In this document: piece by piece, positions 40,527-49,475 of the stretch
Numbering within the stretch: the stretch's first letter is position 1
Layout: each line of letters opens with the position of its first letter
Source: Streptomyces sp. ITFR-16
GTDB lineage: Bacteria; Actinomycetota; Actinomycetes; Streptomycetales; Streptomycetaceae
Reading direction: 5' to 3'
Length of the DNA: 64,000 nucleotides
NCBI RefSeq assembly: GCF_031844705.1
Contig: NZ_CP134609.1
Location: 868,001-932,000, forward strand
Position numbers and translations under genes: made by a program
Notes under the pieces: generated by a model
The model's database searches: none
What the model was told of the DNA's origin: nothing
The model's input: only the letters and a program-made list of their open reading frames with translations

Positions 40527-41830
40527 TTAAGCTTCACCTCCACACCGCGGAAGGCCGGCCCGATGAGCACGCTGCTCCACTCGGGCAGGGCCTGCGGCCG
40601 GACCTTCAGTGAGGGAGCGACCAGTTCGTTGACGAGCCGGCTCTCCTGCGGGGAGTTGGGCATGCCGAGCGAGGCGTCCGCCGCCGGTACCTCCTTCGGG
40701 GCGGCCGTCTCCGGTGCCGCCGGGGTGGCGCGGTCCGGGGCCGTCCTGGCGTCGGCGGTCGGCAGGGCCTGGCCGACGTAGGGGACGGAGTAGCAATGCG
40801 GTCCGCCGGTCGCGTCGTAGACCGGGGTGTCCCGGCCCGCCACGTACTTCCCCCTGGAGGGGACGGTCTTGAGCGTGACGTGCAGGCCCGGCTCGCCGGT
40901 GCCCTTGCCGAGCGCCTTGTCCATGGCGGGTACGAACCCGGCGACGGTGCGCAGGGTGCAGGGGAATTCCGAGGAGTACTTCGCGAGGGTCTCCAGCGTC
41001 GGCCGGCCCGACGTCGCGAGCCGGATGAGGTTGTCCTTGTTCTTCTGCAGGAACACGGTGAGGTCGCGGGCGGAGGCGGTGGTGGAGCCGTACAGGTCGG
41101 CCAGTTCGGCCTGCTGGTCGGCGAGGGTGCCGCTGGTGGTGGTGAAGTCGGTGAGTGCGTCCAGGACGTCGGGGGCGGCGTCCGCGTAGACCCGGCTCAC
41201 CTTGACGAGCTCCTTGATGTCCGCGTTGAGCATGGGGAGTTGCGGGTTGAACTTCTGGAGGTGCGCGTCGAGTTTCACGAGGGTGTCGCCCAGCTTCTCG
41301 CCGCGGCCCCGGAGGGCCTGGGAGACCGCGTTGAGGGTGGCGGAGAGCTTCTCCGGCTTGACCGCGGTCAGCAGCGGCAGGACGTTGTCGAGGACCTGTT
41401 CCAGCTCGATGGCGTTGCTGGAGCGGTCCTGCGGGATGACGGCCCCGGCCCGCAGGGTCCGCGCGGAGGGCACGGCGGGCGGGACGAGCGCCACGAAGCG
41501 CTCCCCGAAGAGCGTGGTGGGCAGCATCTGGGCGGTGACGTCGGCCGGGATGCGGTCGAGCTTGTCGGGCTGGATCGCCAGGGTGAGCCGGGCGCCGTCG
41601 CCGTCGGCCGCGATGTCGCGCACCTGGCCGATGACGACGCCGCGCAGCTTCACATCGGCGTTGCCGTGCATCTCGTTGCCGACGCGGGAGGTGCGTACGG
41701 TCACCGTGGCATCGTCGGTGAAGTCCTTCTCGTACACCGAGACCGAGACCCAGACGAGTACGGCGGGGACGAGGAAGAAAGCGATCCCGGCGAGTCTGCG
41801 GCCGGTGGTCCTCGTGGTCCGGGATCTCAT
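40523..41830 (-). CDS. mceA: MceA, MCE-family lipid transport protein
   Basis: 435 residues. The N-terminal helix (AGIAFFLVPAVLVWVSVSVY) is followed by the MCE domain (about residues 38-120; VTVRTSRVGNEMHGNADVKL, RGVVIGQVRDI, LFGERFVALVPP) and long helices with the VLPLLTAVKPEKLSATLNAVSQAL motif (core TAVKPEKLSATLNAV) of MceA subunits. The C-terminal 90 residues are rich in Ala, Pro and Thr. The ATG shares a base with the yrbEB stop (TGATG). Confidence 0.9.
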   Translation of the reverse strand: MRSRTTRTTGRRLAGIAFFLVPAVLVWVSVSVYEKDFTDDATVTVRTSRVGNEMHGNADVKLRGVVIGQVRDIAADGDGARLTLAIQPDKLDRIPADVTAQMLPTTLFGERFVALVPPAVPSARTLRAGAVIPQDRSSNAIELEQVLDNVLPLLTAVKPEKLSATLNAVSQALRGRGEKLGDTLVKLDAHLQKFNPQLPMLNADIKELVKVSRVYADAAPDVLDALTDFTTTSGTLADQQAELADLYGSTTASARDLTVFLQKNKDNLIRLATSGRPTLETLAKYSSEFPCTLRTVAGFVPAMDKALGKGTGEPGLHVTLKTVPSRGKYVAGRDTPVYDATGGPHCYSVPYVGQALPTADARTAPDRATPAAPETAAPKEVPAADASLGMPNSPQESRLVNELVAPSLKVRPQALPEWSSVLIGPAFRGVEVKLK

Positions 41831-42633
41831 CAGCCGGCCACCTTCACAGTCGTCGTGGCGCCCCAGATGGCGAGCGAGAGGAAGAAGTCGGTGACGCTGA
41901 TCAGCACGATCGCGTTGCGCACCGAGCGGCCCACGGCCACCCCCACCCCGGCGGGTCCGCCGGTGGCGTGGTAGCCGTAGTAGCAGTGCGCGAGGATCAC
42001 CATCACGCTGAAGATCAGCACCTTGAGCACCGACAGCAGGACGTCCTGCGGGGAGAGGAACAGATTGAAGTAGTGGTCGTACGTGCCCGCCGACTGGCCG
42101 TTGAACAGGACGGTGACGTAACGCGAGGCGACGTACGAGGAGAGCAGCCCGATCGCGTACAGCGGGATGATGGCGACCACCCCGGCGATGATCCGGGTGG
42201 TGACGAGGTAGGGCATGGAGCGCACCCCCATGGACTCCAGGCCGTCGATCTCCTCGTTGATGCGCATGGCGCCGAGCTGCGCGGTGAAGCCGGCCCCTAC
42301 GGTCGCGGAGAGGGCGAGGCCCGCGACGAGCGGGGCGATCTCCCGGGTGTTGAAGTACGCGGAGATGAAGCCGGTGAAGGCCGCGGTGCCGATCTGGTTG
42401 AGGGCCGCGTACCCCTGGAGGCCCACCACCGTGCCGGTGGCGAGGGTCATCGCGATCATGACGCCGATGGTGCCGCCGACGACCCCGAGGCCGCCGCTGC
42501 CGAAGGCGACCTCGGCGAGCAGGCGCTGCACCTCCTTGAGGTAGCGGCGCAGCGTGCGCGGAATCCAGACCAGGGCCCTTACGTAAAAGGTGAGTTGGTC
42601 TCCGGACCGGTCGAGCCAGCCGAGCATGGACAT
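41830..42633 (-). CDS. yrbEB: YrbEB, MlaE-family permease of the Mce system
   Basis: 267 residues with about five membrane helices and the MlaE/YrbE permease fold. The conserved segment AALNQIGTAAFTGFISAYFN (about residue 80), REIAPLVAGLALSATVGAGF, INEEIDGLESMGVRSMPYLV (the EQIDAL-like coupling loop that meets the ATPase) and the C-terminal GYHATGGPAGVGVAVGRSV are all present. It pairs with YrbEA to form the membrane port for lipids delivered by the Mce needle. Confidence 0.92.
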   Translation of the reverse strand: MSMLGWLDRSGDQLTFYVRALVWIPRTLRRYLKEVQRLLAEVAFGSGGLGVVGGTIGVMIAMTLATGTVVGLQGYAALNQIGTAAFTGFISAYFNTREIAPLVAGLALSATVGAGFTAQLGAMRINEEIDGLESMGVRSMPYLVTTRIIAGVVAIIPLYAIGLLSSYVASRYVTVLFNGQSAGTYDHYFNLFLSPQDVLLSVLKVLIFSVMVILAHCYYGYHATGGPAGVGVAVGRSVRNAIVLISVTDFFLSLAIWGATTTVKVAG

Positions 42634-42636
42634 CGG

Positions 42637-43488
42637 TCAGCTCCCCTTCGCGGGGACGATCTGGAGGTAGATCGCCGTGAGGACCATGTTCACGAAGAAC
42701 AGCAGCATGAAGGTGATGACGACGGACTGGTTGACCGCGTCCCCCACACCCTTCGGTCCGCCGCGCGGGTTGAGGCCCCGGTAGGCGGCGACGATGCCGG
42801 CGATGAAGCCGAAGATCAGGGCCTTGATCTCGCTGACGTAGAGGTCGGGCAGCTGGGCCAGCGCGGAGAAGCTGGAGAGGTAGGCGCCCGGGGTGCCGTC
42901 CTGGAGGATCACGTTGAAGAAGTAGCCGCCGAGCGTGCCGACGACGGACACCAGGCCGTTCAGCAGGACGGCCACCAGCATGGTGGCCAGCACCCGGGGG
43001 ACGACGAGGCGCTGTACGGGCGAGACGCCCATGACCTCCATCGCGTCGAGTTCCTCGCGGATCTTGCGCGAGCCGAGGTCGGCGCAGATGGCGGAGCCGG
43101 CCGCCCCGGAGACCAGCAGCGCCACGATGATCGGGCTGGCCTGCTGGATGACGGCGAGGACGCTGGCGCCGCCGGTGAACGACTGGGCGCCGAGCTGCTG
43201 GGTGAGCGAGCCGACCTGGAGGGCGATGACAGCGCCGAACGGGATGGAGACGAGGGCGGCGGGCAGGATGGTGACGCTGGCGACGAACCAGAACTGCTCG
43301 ATCAGCTCGCGCACCTGGAAGGGCCGGCGGAAGGTCTCCCGGCACACGGTCCCGGCCAGCGCGAACAGCCGCCCGGTCTCGCGCAGCGGGGCCGTCAGCC
43401 TGCTGGGGCGCCGCTCCTGGGGGGCCTCGTCCTGCGGGACGCGGTCCACCGGCTGCTGAGGCGGCCGCACGGGCAGCGGGGCCGTCAT
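42637..43488 (-). CDS. yrbEA: YrbEA, MlaE-family permease of the Mce system
   Basis: 283 residues. After a proline-rich N-terminus of about 35 residues come the MlaE helices: ALVSIPFGAVIALQVGSLTQ, SPIIVALLVSGAAGSAICAD, the coupling loop KIREELDAMEVMGVSPVQRL, and GLNPRGGPKGVGDAVNQSVV near the C-terminus. It starts four bases into the end of the ATPase gene, so ATPase and permease are co-translated. Confidence 0.92.
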   Translation of the reverse strand: MTAPLPVRPPQQPVDRVPQDEAPQERRPSRLTAPLRETGRLFALAGTVCRETFRRPFQVRELIEQFWFVASVTILPAALVSIPFGAVIALQVGSLTQQLGAQSFTGGASVLAVIQQASPIIVALLVSGAAGSAICADLGSRKIREELDAMEVMGVSPVQRLVVPRVLATMLVAVLLNGLVSVVGTLGGYFFNVILQDGTPGAYLSSFSALAQLPDLYVSEIKALIFGFIAGIVAAYRGLNPRGGPKGVGDAVNQSVVITFMLLFFVNMVLTAIYLQIVPAKGS

Positions 43489-44480
43489 GGGCGCCCACCG
43501 CCCACGGCCGGGCTGTAGCTGTTCAGGATGGCGGTACGGGCCGCCTCCGGCAGCTGCCCCATCATCGACATGACCCGCTCCCGGCGGCGCAGCGCGCCCT
43601 GACGCACCGGCAGGCCCGGCGAGGGCTCCAGCTGGGGGACGACGGTGCGCGGGGCGTTGGCCGAGCTGATGCCGCGGCCGTAGCCGTTCATCTCCTCGGC
43701 GGCGAGGGTGGCCGCGTCCTTCTCCTCGGACATCCCGATGGGCCCCTCGCAGCGGCCGGCGAGGAACTGGTTGACGACGGGCAGATCGCTGGTCAGCAGC
43801 ACCTCGCGCGGGCCGAAGGTGACGAGGTTGCGGCAGAAGAGCATCCCCATGTTGTCCGGGACGGTGGAGGCGATGTCGAGGTTGTGGGTGACGATGAGCA
43901 TCGTCGCGTCGATCTGGGCGTTCAGGTCGACGAGCAGTTGGGAGATGTAGGCGGTGCGGACCGGGTCGAGCCCGGAGTCGGGCTCGTCGCAGAGGATGAT
44001 CTGCGGGTCCAGCACGAGCGCCCGGGCGAGTCCGGCGCGCTTGCGCATACCGCCGGATATCTCGCCGGGCAGCTTGTCCTCGGCGCCGAGCAGACCCACG
44101 ACGTCGATCCGCTCCATGACGATGCGGCGGATCTCGGATTCCTTCTTGCGGGTGTGCTCGCGGAGCGGGAAGGCGATGTTGTCGAAAAGCGACATCGAGC
44201 CGAAGAGCGCGCCGTCCTGGAACATGAGGCCGAAGAGTTTGCGCGCCTCCATGATGTCCCTTTCGGAACCGTTCACCATGTCGACACCATTGACGAGAAC
44301 GCGGCCGCGTTCAGGCTTCAGCAGGCCGATGATGGATTTCAGGAAGACGGTCTTCCCCGTTCCGGAGGGACCGAGCATGACGCTCACCTCGCCGGCGGGC
44401 AGGGTGAGGCTGACGTCCTGCCAGATGTTCTGCTTTCCGAAGGATTTCGTCAGGCCTTCCACGACTACTTCGATTCCCAT
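43485..44480 (-). CDS. mceG: MceG/Mkl-type ATPase of the Mce lipid importer
   Basis: 331 residues. Walker A GPSGTGKT, Q-loop FQDGALFGSM, signature ISGGMRKRAGLARAL, Walker B IILCDEPDSGLD and switch His in VTHNLDIA match the MlaF/MceG type (note SGGMRKR). The C-terminal 90 residues extend beyond the ATPase fold, as in MceG, where this part holds the complex together. GAGGGAGG precedes the ATG at 44480. In mycobacteria this gene is unlinked, but here it heads the operon. Upstream lie a perfect palindrome and two direct repeats that may be operators. Confidence 0.92.
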   Translation of the reverse strand: MGIEVVVEGLTKSFGKQNIWQDVSLTLPAGEVSVMLGPSGTGKTVFLKSIIGLLKPERGRVLVNGVDMVNGSERDIMEARKLFGLMFQDGALFGSMSLFDNIAFPLREHTRKKESEIRRIVMERIDVVGLLGAEDKLPGEISGGMRKRAGLARALVLDPQIILCDEPDSGLDPVRTAYISQLLVDLNAQIDATMLIVTHNLDIASTVPDNMGMLFCRNLVTFGPREVLLTSDLPVVNQFLAGRCEGPIGMSEEKDAATLAAEEMNGYGRGISSANAPRTVVPQLEPSPGLPVRQGALRRRERVMSMMGQLPEAARTAILNSYSPAVGGGRP

Positions 44481-45038
44481 CGGCCCTCCCTCGTCGTGTC
44501 GGTGAACGAAGACATCAGTCAGTACTCCGGCTCTGAGAAATCCAATGGCGGCTCGTCACACATGCACCAGGAGGCGCACGTTATGTCCGCCGAAACCGCC
44601 AGGACAAGCCGTTGAACAGCGGAAATCGACGAATCGATGGCTCGTGTCGGATCTCTTGTCACTGAGTGACAAACCCCTCGGGCGGGCTTGTCGGAATCTG
44701 CGCAAGCGACGCCGGCGTGCGGACCGGTGGTACGACTCCCCTCGCCAGGGTGCGGGTTCGGGGTCATTCCGATGGAAGGAATCCCGGTCGGAGGTGCGGT
44801 GACCGGGCCCTCATGCCTGTGGGACACGATGTCCGTCGCCCCCCAGTGCGGACGCTACGGCCCGGTAACCTGAGTTCGCAATACTGGTTCGCAAGATTTC
44901 TCGGCCGTTGTCCCCGGTCGCGAAATTCTTGTCCCGCAGTGAGTAAAGAGATACCGGAAACTATCCGGATGTGAGCCGTTTCGAGGCGGCCGGCCGCTGC
45001 GGCGCGGAAGCATTTCATCACCCCCGGACATGACGCGG
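44481..45038. other. Regulatory region upstream of the mce operon, no gene seen
   Basis: 558 bases with only weak, poorly coded frames. It holds a perfect 17-bp palindrome (44656-44672) and the repeat GTTCGCAA twice (44874-44881, 44887-44894), 13 bp apart. GC content is lower than in flanking genes, as expected for a promoter region. Confidence 0.55.
44656..44672. promoter_or_regulatory. Perfect 17-bp palindrome, candidate mce operator
   Basis: TTGTCACT-G-AGTGACAA is a perfect dyad 176 bp upstream of the mceG start. The size and symmetry fit a GntR/FadR- or TetR-type operator; mycobacterial mce operons are controlled by such regulators. The cognate regulator is not identified. Confidence 0.55.
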
Positions 45039-45073
45039 CCCGCCCCGGTCAGGGATGACCTGACCGGGGCGGG
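45039..45073 (-). terminator. Strong hairpin terminator
   Basis: CCCGCCCCGGTCAGG (45039-45053), GATGA loop, CCTGACCGGGGCGGG (45059-45073): a perfect 15-bp stem 69 bases after the stop of the minus-strand secreted-protein gene at 45142. Confidence 0.82.
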
Positions 45074-45141
45074 CGCGAACGCGGGACGGCAGGGAGCACG
45101 CACGGAGTGACAAATACGCTCTGCCGTTCCGGAGGGGCCGG

Positions 45142-46092
45142 TTACTTCACCGCGGAATGCCAGTTGTCGGAGAGGACCTTTCCGGCGTTGGGGACGACGG
45201 CCCCCGGCGCGGTCAGACCGGCGGTGTACGTCGAGGCGTTGTTCAGCACCAGGTTGTTCTTCCCCGACCCCGCGGGCAGCCCGGTCTTGAGGTCGAGCAC
45301 ACCGTTGAGGATGCCCGCCAGCCCACAGCCGGTGGACTTGGGTACGGAGAAGGTGCTGTCACCCTGGGAGGCACCGGTCAGCGCGAACTGGATCAGCGAA
45401 CCCTCCGGGTTCGTCGCCCCGTTGGGGTCGAACAGCGTCACACCGAGCTCCGGCTGGCTCAGGTTGCCCGGGTGCAGCAGGATCGGGTTGGAGGACGAGC
45501 CGAGGTAGCAGCCCGATCCGAGGAACGGGTTCTCCAGGTGGATCCTGATCGGCAGGGAGACGATCGGCCCGGAGCTGAGGCCCGCCACCAGGTCGAAGTC
45601 GCTCGGCGCACCCGCCGACTCGACCGTGGCCGTGACCTTGTTCAGTGTGCCGTTGGTGATCTGGTTGCAGATGTTCGTCACGAACGGGATGTTGCTCGGG
45701 CACATCAGCCCGAGCAGCCCGCCGGGGATGGTGGTCCGGTCACTGATGACGGAGCCGGCGGCCGGCGGTACGACGCTGTACGTGCCCTCGGCCGGGTGCT
45801 GGACGACACCGAACTGGAGATTGGTCGCCCCGGTCGTCGCCGTGGTGTTGCCGAGCTTGATCGTGCCGCTGGGGGAGGTCGAGGTCACGCACAGCGCGAT
45901 CTCGGCGTCGCCGTCCGTGGCCAGCATGGCGGGGGCGTCCACCGGACACCGGTTGAACGGCGCCCAGTTGCCGTTGAGCTGAGGGGCCGCCGCTGCCGCA
46001 CCCGCGGGCGAGGCGACCACCGGTACGACCAGTGCTGCGGTGGCCGCGGCCGCGAGAAGGCCGGTCAGCCGGCTCTTCGGGACAGGTCTCAT
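45142..46092 (-). CDS. Secreted protein of unknown function
   Basis: 316 residues with a clear Sec signal (SRLTGLLAAAATAALVVPVV, cleavage near SPAGAAA). The mature part has six or more cysteines spaced along the chain (NRCPVD, ALCVTS, GLMCPS, NICNQ, SGCYLG, TGCGL) and beta-rich, Gly/Ser/Thr-rich sequence; the Cys pattern suggests disulfides. LHPGNLSQPELGVTLFDPNG and AGLTAPGAVVPNAGKVLSDN look like conserved family blocks. I do not recognise the family. It ends the three-gene secreted set beside the mce operon and is followed by a strong terminator. Confidence 0.7.
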   Translation of the reverse strand: MRPVPKSRLTGLLAAAATAALVVPVVASPAGAAAAAPQLNGNWAPFNRCPVDAPAMLATDGDAEIALCVTSTSPSGTIKLGNTTATTGATNLQFGVVQHPAEGTYSVVPPAAGSVISDRTTIPGGLLGLMCPSNIPFVTNICNQITNGTLNKVTATVESAGAPSDFDLVAGLSSGPIVSLPIRIHLENPFLGSGCYLGSSSNPILLHPGNLSQPELGVTLFDPNGATNPEGSLIQFALTGASQGDSTFSVPKSTGCGLAGILNGVLDLKTGLPAGSGKNNLVLNNASTYTAGLTAPGAVVPNAGKVLSDNWHSAVK

Positions 46093-46175
46093 TGTTCCCT
46101 CGATTCGTTTCGCGCATCAGTGGAATGCCGGGCTCGGTGCGATGGGTGGCCTGGTGTGGCGCGGGGCGAGCCGGT

Positions 46176-47678
46176 TCAGCGCTCCGCGACGGGTACGGAG
46201 ACCGGCTGCCCGTCAGGGGTGCAGTACAGGGGGTCGGCGCTCACGGTCGCGCACGGTGCCCCCTGGGTCTGCTTGACGCGGCCGGACTCCCCGGAGATGG
46301 ACGCCGTGAACAGGCTGTCGAGGTCCTCACCTGCGGTGCCGCACCCGCTGAACGGCGGGATGGTGACCGAGCCGGTCAGCACACCGCCGCCGACCAGGGT
46401 GTATCCGTCGACGACGCCGTCCGGCGTCCGGGTCATCCGCCCCTCCAGCGCGAGCTGGAACGGCTTGCTCGTGCGGCACGAGTCCCCGACGTCCATCGGT
46501 ACGCCGTTGACCTCGACATCGCGCAGCCGCAGCATGAAGTCCATCGTGATGACCGTGATGTTCTTGCTGGAACTGTCCGAGAGGTCGATCGCGATGTCGG
46601 ACTTGATGTTGGGGACGGGGATGCCGTCGGCGCCGATCTTCGGCGGTATCTGGGTCATCTCCATGACCGCCGTGGTCGGTACGAAGCCGAAGGTCAGGAA
46701 GGTTCCCGAGGCGGGTGGCAGCTCGGGTCTGCCGTGGTAGTCCAGCACGACCGCGGAGTCCTGGTAGATGTGGAGGAATCCGGGCTCGGAGAAGTCGGGA
46801 CGGGTCTCCCCCTGGGTGATCTGCGCACAGGCCAGGGGGAACTTGGTCGCGCTCCTGAGCTTCGTCACGTCGGCGTAGCCGGTCACGTAGGCCACCATGT
46901 TCAGCCCGTCGTCCGGGTCACCCACACAGGGCGGTGCCGAGGCGGAGGCCGAGCGCTCCTTGCGCGCGCCGACCTTGGGCGCGGCGGGGTCCTTCGGTTT
47001 GGCCCGGCCGCTCTCGTCGTCACCGGGCCAGGTGGGCTCCGGCGTGGCCTCGGGCTCCTCACCCGTGATCAGCACCTTTCCCAGCGCGGTGGGCCGGTCG
47101 GCTCCGGGGGTGCAGGCGAGTGCCGTGGTGGCCGGTTCGACGGCGGTCCCGTCGGTCTTTCCGGGCGTGAGGGCACCGGCGAGCCCGACGGCCTCGAACG
47201 CGAGGTCACCGGCCGCCAGAGGCTTGACGAAGGGGACCTCGCCGGTCGATCTCAGGGTCAGCGGGCCCGAGGCGGGTAGCGGCACCGGGCTGCCGGTGGT
47301 GCCGATCCACTCGGTCTCCGCGCGGTGATCCTGCTGCCCGACCCGGATGGTGAGCCGGGTCTCGGCGCTCAGCGTGTCCGCGCCCGCCCCGGCCAGGTCC
47401 TTGACCAGTGCCTCCGGAAGGGTCACCTCCGTCACGACATCGGTGGGCGTGATCGTCTCACCGGCCTTGGCGGAGTCGGGGACCGTCGCGGTGACACCCA
47501 CCTGGACCTGCTGCTCGCCCGATGCGAAGGCGCACGTGTAGACGAGGTCGGCATCGATCTCGTGATCCCCGGCCGTCGCCTGGGCGCCGGACAGCATCCC
47601 GCCCAGAAGCACCGCGGTGGCCACGACCGCGCCACGCGCCGTGGTTCGGCGCCGGACCCCCGGCGTGAGGATGCGCAT
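46176..47678 (-). CDS. Secreted DUF6801-like protein
   Basis: 500 residues. A signal peptide (GAVVATAVLLGGMLSGAQATA) is followed by a DUF6801-like beta domain (about residues 38-190; LVYTCAFASGEQQVQVGVTA, FVKPLAAGDLAFEAVGLAG), then a Pro/Glu linker with TPEPTWPGDD and a second half containing GDPDDGLNMVAYVTGYADVTKL, LACAQITQGE, YHGRPELPPASGTFLTFGFVP. The second half resembles its neighbour at 45142 in style. Function is unknown; localisation is extracellular or cell wall. The ATG at 47678 has GAAGGGAG somewhat far upstream; an in-frame GTG at 47681 is possible. Confidence 0.72.
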   Translation of the reverse strand: MRILTPGVRRRTTARGAVVATAVLLGGMLSGAQATAGDHEIDADLVYTCAFASGEQQVQVGVTATVPDSAKAGETITPTDVVTEVTLPEALVKDLAGAGADTLSAETRLTIRVGQQDHRAETEWIGTTGSPVPLPASGPLTLRSTGEVPFVKPLAAGDLAFEAVGLAGALTPGKTDGTAVEPATTALACTPGADRPTALGKVLITGEEPEATPEPTWPGDDESGRAKPKDPAAPKVGARKERSASASAPPCVGDPDDGLNMVAYVTGYADVTKLRSATKFPLACAQITQGETRPDFSEPGFLHIYQDSAVVLDYHGRPELPPASGTFLTFGFVPTTAVMEMTQIPPKIGADGIPVPNIKSDIAIDLSDSSSKNITVITMDFMLRLRDVEVNGVPMDVGDSCRTSKPFQLALEGRMTRTPDGVVDGYTLVGGGVLTGSVTIPPFSGCGTAGEDLDSLFTASISGESGRVKQTQGAPCATVSADPLYCTPDGQPVSVPVAER

Positions 47679-47778
47679 CACTGACGATGTCTCCCTTCGG
47701 ACGGACCGGACGGCGGCTCGCACGGCGGGAAACCCCCGCCGTGCGAGCCCGTTCCGGCCGGATCACGCAGTGGCCGGA

Positions 47779-48411
47779 TCAGCTGTAGACGATGGTCGGC
47801 TTGGTGGTGCCGCCGGCCGGGGTGACCGCCGAGTAGGAGGCGGTGAACGTCGGGACGTCACCGACCTTGGCGATGCCGCTGCAGCCGCTGGCGCTGACCG
47901 TCGCGACGGACAGCTTGTAGGTGGCGTTGTTGGAGACCGCCAGCTTGCCGGTGGAGTTGGTGTAGGTCGCCGCGACCTTGCCCGTCACCGTGAAGGTGCA
48001 GGTGAGCACCTTGATGGTGGCCTGGACACCGTCGATGTAGCCGCTGGTGACCCCACCGCTGTAGGTGTTGGCCACCAGACGCCACGCCGGCGAGGTGTTG
48101 GTGGTCGGCGTCACCGTGCCGAACGGGCTGGTGCAGCCGCTGAACGTCAGCGGGGCGATCGTGCCCACCTGGACGTTCGTGGTGCCGCTGGCCGAGGTCA
48201 GCACACCGCTGGCGGCGGACCCCGAACAGGTCATCGGGATGCTGTTGAGGGTGAGCACCGCGCTGGTGGTGCTGGCCGAGAAGGTCTCGGGCGAGCTGGG
48301 ACCGACGGTCCAGACAGCCGTCGCCCCGGCCGTTGCGGCGGGGGCGGCGAGAACGACGGCGGCGGCGGTGGCGCCGGTCGCGACTGCGAGCCTTCTGAGG
48401 GAGTTGCGCAC
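47779..48411 (-). CDS. Small secreted Ser/Thr-rich protein of unknown function
   Basis: 210 residues from a GTG with GGAGGAA at good spacing. The signal peptide is RNSLRRLAVATGATAAAVVL with cleavage after AATA. The mature protein is almost all Thr/Ser/Val/Gly beta-strand sequence with four cysteines (MTCSGS, SGCTSP, LTCTFT, SGCSGI), probably two disulfides. It looks like a cell-surface beta-sandwich. I do not recognise a domain. It is the first gene of the three secreted proteins, preceded by a 1-kb non-coding region. Confidence 0.7.
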   Translation of the reverse strand: MRNSLRRLAVATGATAAAVVLAAPAATAGATAVWTVGPSSPETFSASTTSAVLTLNSIPMTCSGSAASGVLTSASGTTNVQVGTIAPLTFSGCTSPFGTVTPTTNTSPAWRLVANTYSGGVTSGYIDGVQATIKVLTCTFTVTGKVAATYTNSTGKLAVSNNATYKLSVATVSASGCSGIAKVGDVPTFTASYSAVTPAGGTTKPTIVYS

Positions 48412-49475
48412 AGTAGTTCCTCCGATTCGACAATGCGGATGCACTGTTGCGGGGACGCACCGGGAATCCTGCACCGAGGCAGGAAGTGCGGGATGAACCG
48501 TGTTGCGTGGGGGCCGTGCCCTGTTCAGCCACACACGTTCTGTGACAGGCCGTGACGTTACTTGCGGGAAACTTTCAGCACAATCCTGCCGGTCAAGATT
48601 CTCCGTAAGAGATTTTTTCCTCGTCCGCAGGTCACTAATTTGAGCGAACGGGTTAGCACTTACTGCGCAGTTTCCCGGCCATGGCCGGACGGTAGGCCCC
48701 GGCCGCCCGATCCGGCGCATACGGGTACGCCGCACCATTTCACGCTGTCCGGAGGCCTCGGATCGGCGCCGGTGGGGGCGGGTTGCCCTTCCCGCTTCGA
48801 TCCGTCGGGCGTTCACGGCGGCCGAAGGGCGGCGGCACTTTTGTCAGTTGATGAGCGAGGCGCGAGGCGCTCCGCTCGGATATTGCGCGGACCCGCCCCC
48901 CGGGGGACACCGCCCGCACGGCATCGCGGAGTCCGCGACGACCCTCCACCCGGGGCGGAGCGATACGGGGTCCCCCTCTTCCTCCGGCCGGCCGGGCCGG
49001 ACCCGGTGACGGACAGTGAGGTCCCGGTCTTCGGGGAAGACGCGGCGCGAATATCGGAATGAGCGCCTCCGATCTCTTTCGTCGCACACGGCCCGAAATA
49101 CCAAGACATCGGAAACTCCCGAGCGCACAGCCGCACCGAACGGAATGGGACACCTCCCGGCTCCTTTCCGTGCGGGCGACGAATCGCGCCGAGCCCTCCC
49201 ACCCGCCCATTACCCAGGGTTACTTCATTGTCCCGAGAAGAGTAAACGGCCGAAAAACATTGTCTTGAAGTGAGCATTCGCGTCCGACCTGCACGGAAGC
49301 GCCACAACGCGGCCGGGATGTGTGGCCCCTGCACTTCGACCTTGTTCAAGTGGTGTGCACGGTGCCTGACTTGGTCTATCTTCATCGCGGACTTGGTACG
49401 CACCTGTCGGTTTGTGGGAGCGCTTTCCCCCACTGCCTCACCCCCCACCGGGCGCCGGAGAGCAAGGGGACAGTC
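48412..49475. other. 1.06-kb divergent region without a convincing gene
   Basis: Several short frames exist on both strands but none has a ribosome binding site plus Streptomyces-like codon use. The part near 48560-48660 is unusually A/T-rich for this genome and includes a T-run (48613-48618). Near the PucR start the octamer GACTTGGT occurs twice (49368-49375, 49390-49397). It must contain promoters for both the secreted set and the PucR gene. Confidence 0.5.

Noticed and set aside
44519-44827. A 102-codon minus-strand frame upstream of mceG
   Set aside because: No ribosome binding site, Arg/Pro/Ser-rich composition, and it lies over the palindrome expected to be regulatory.
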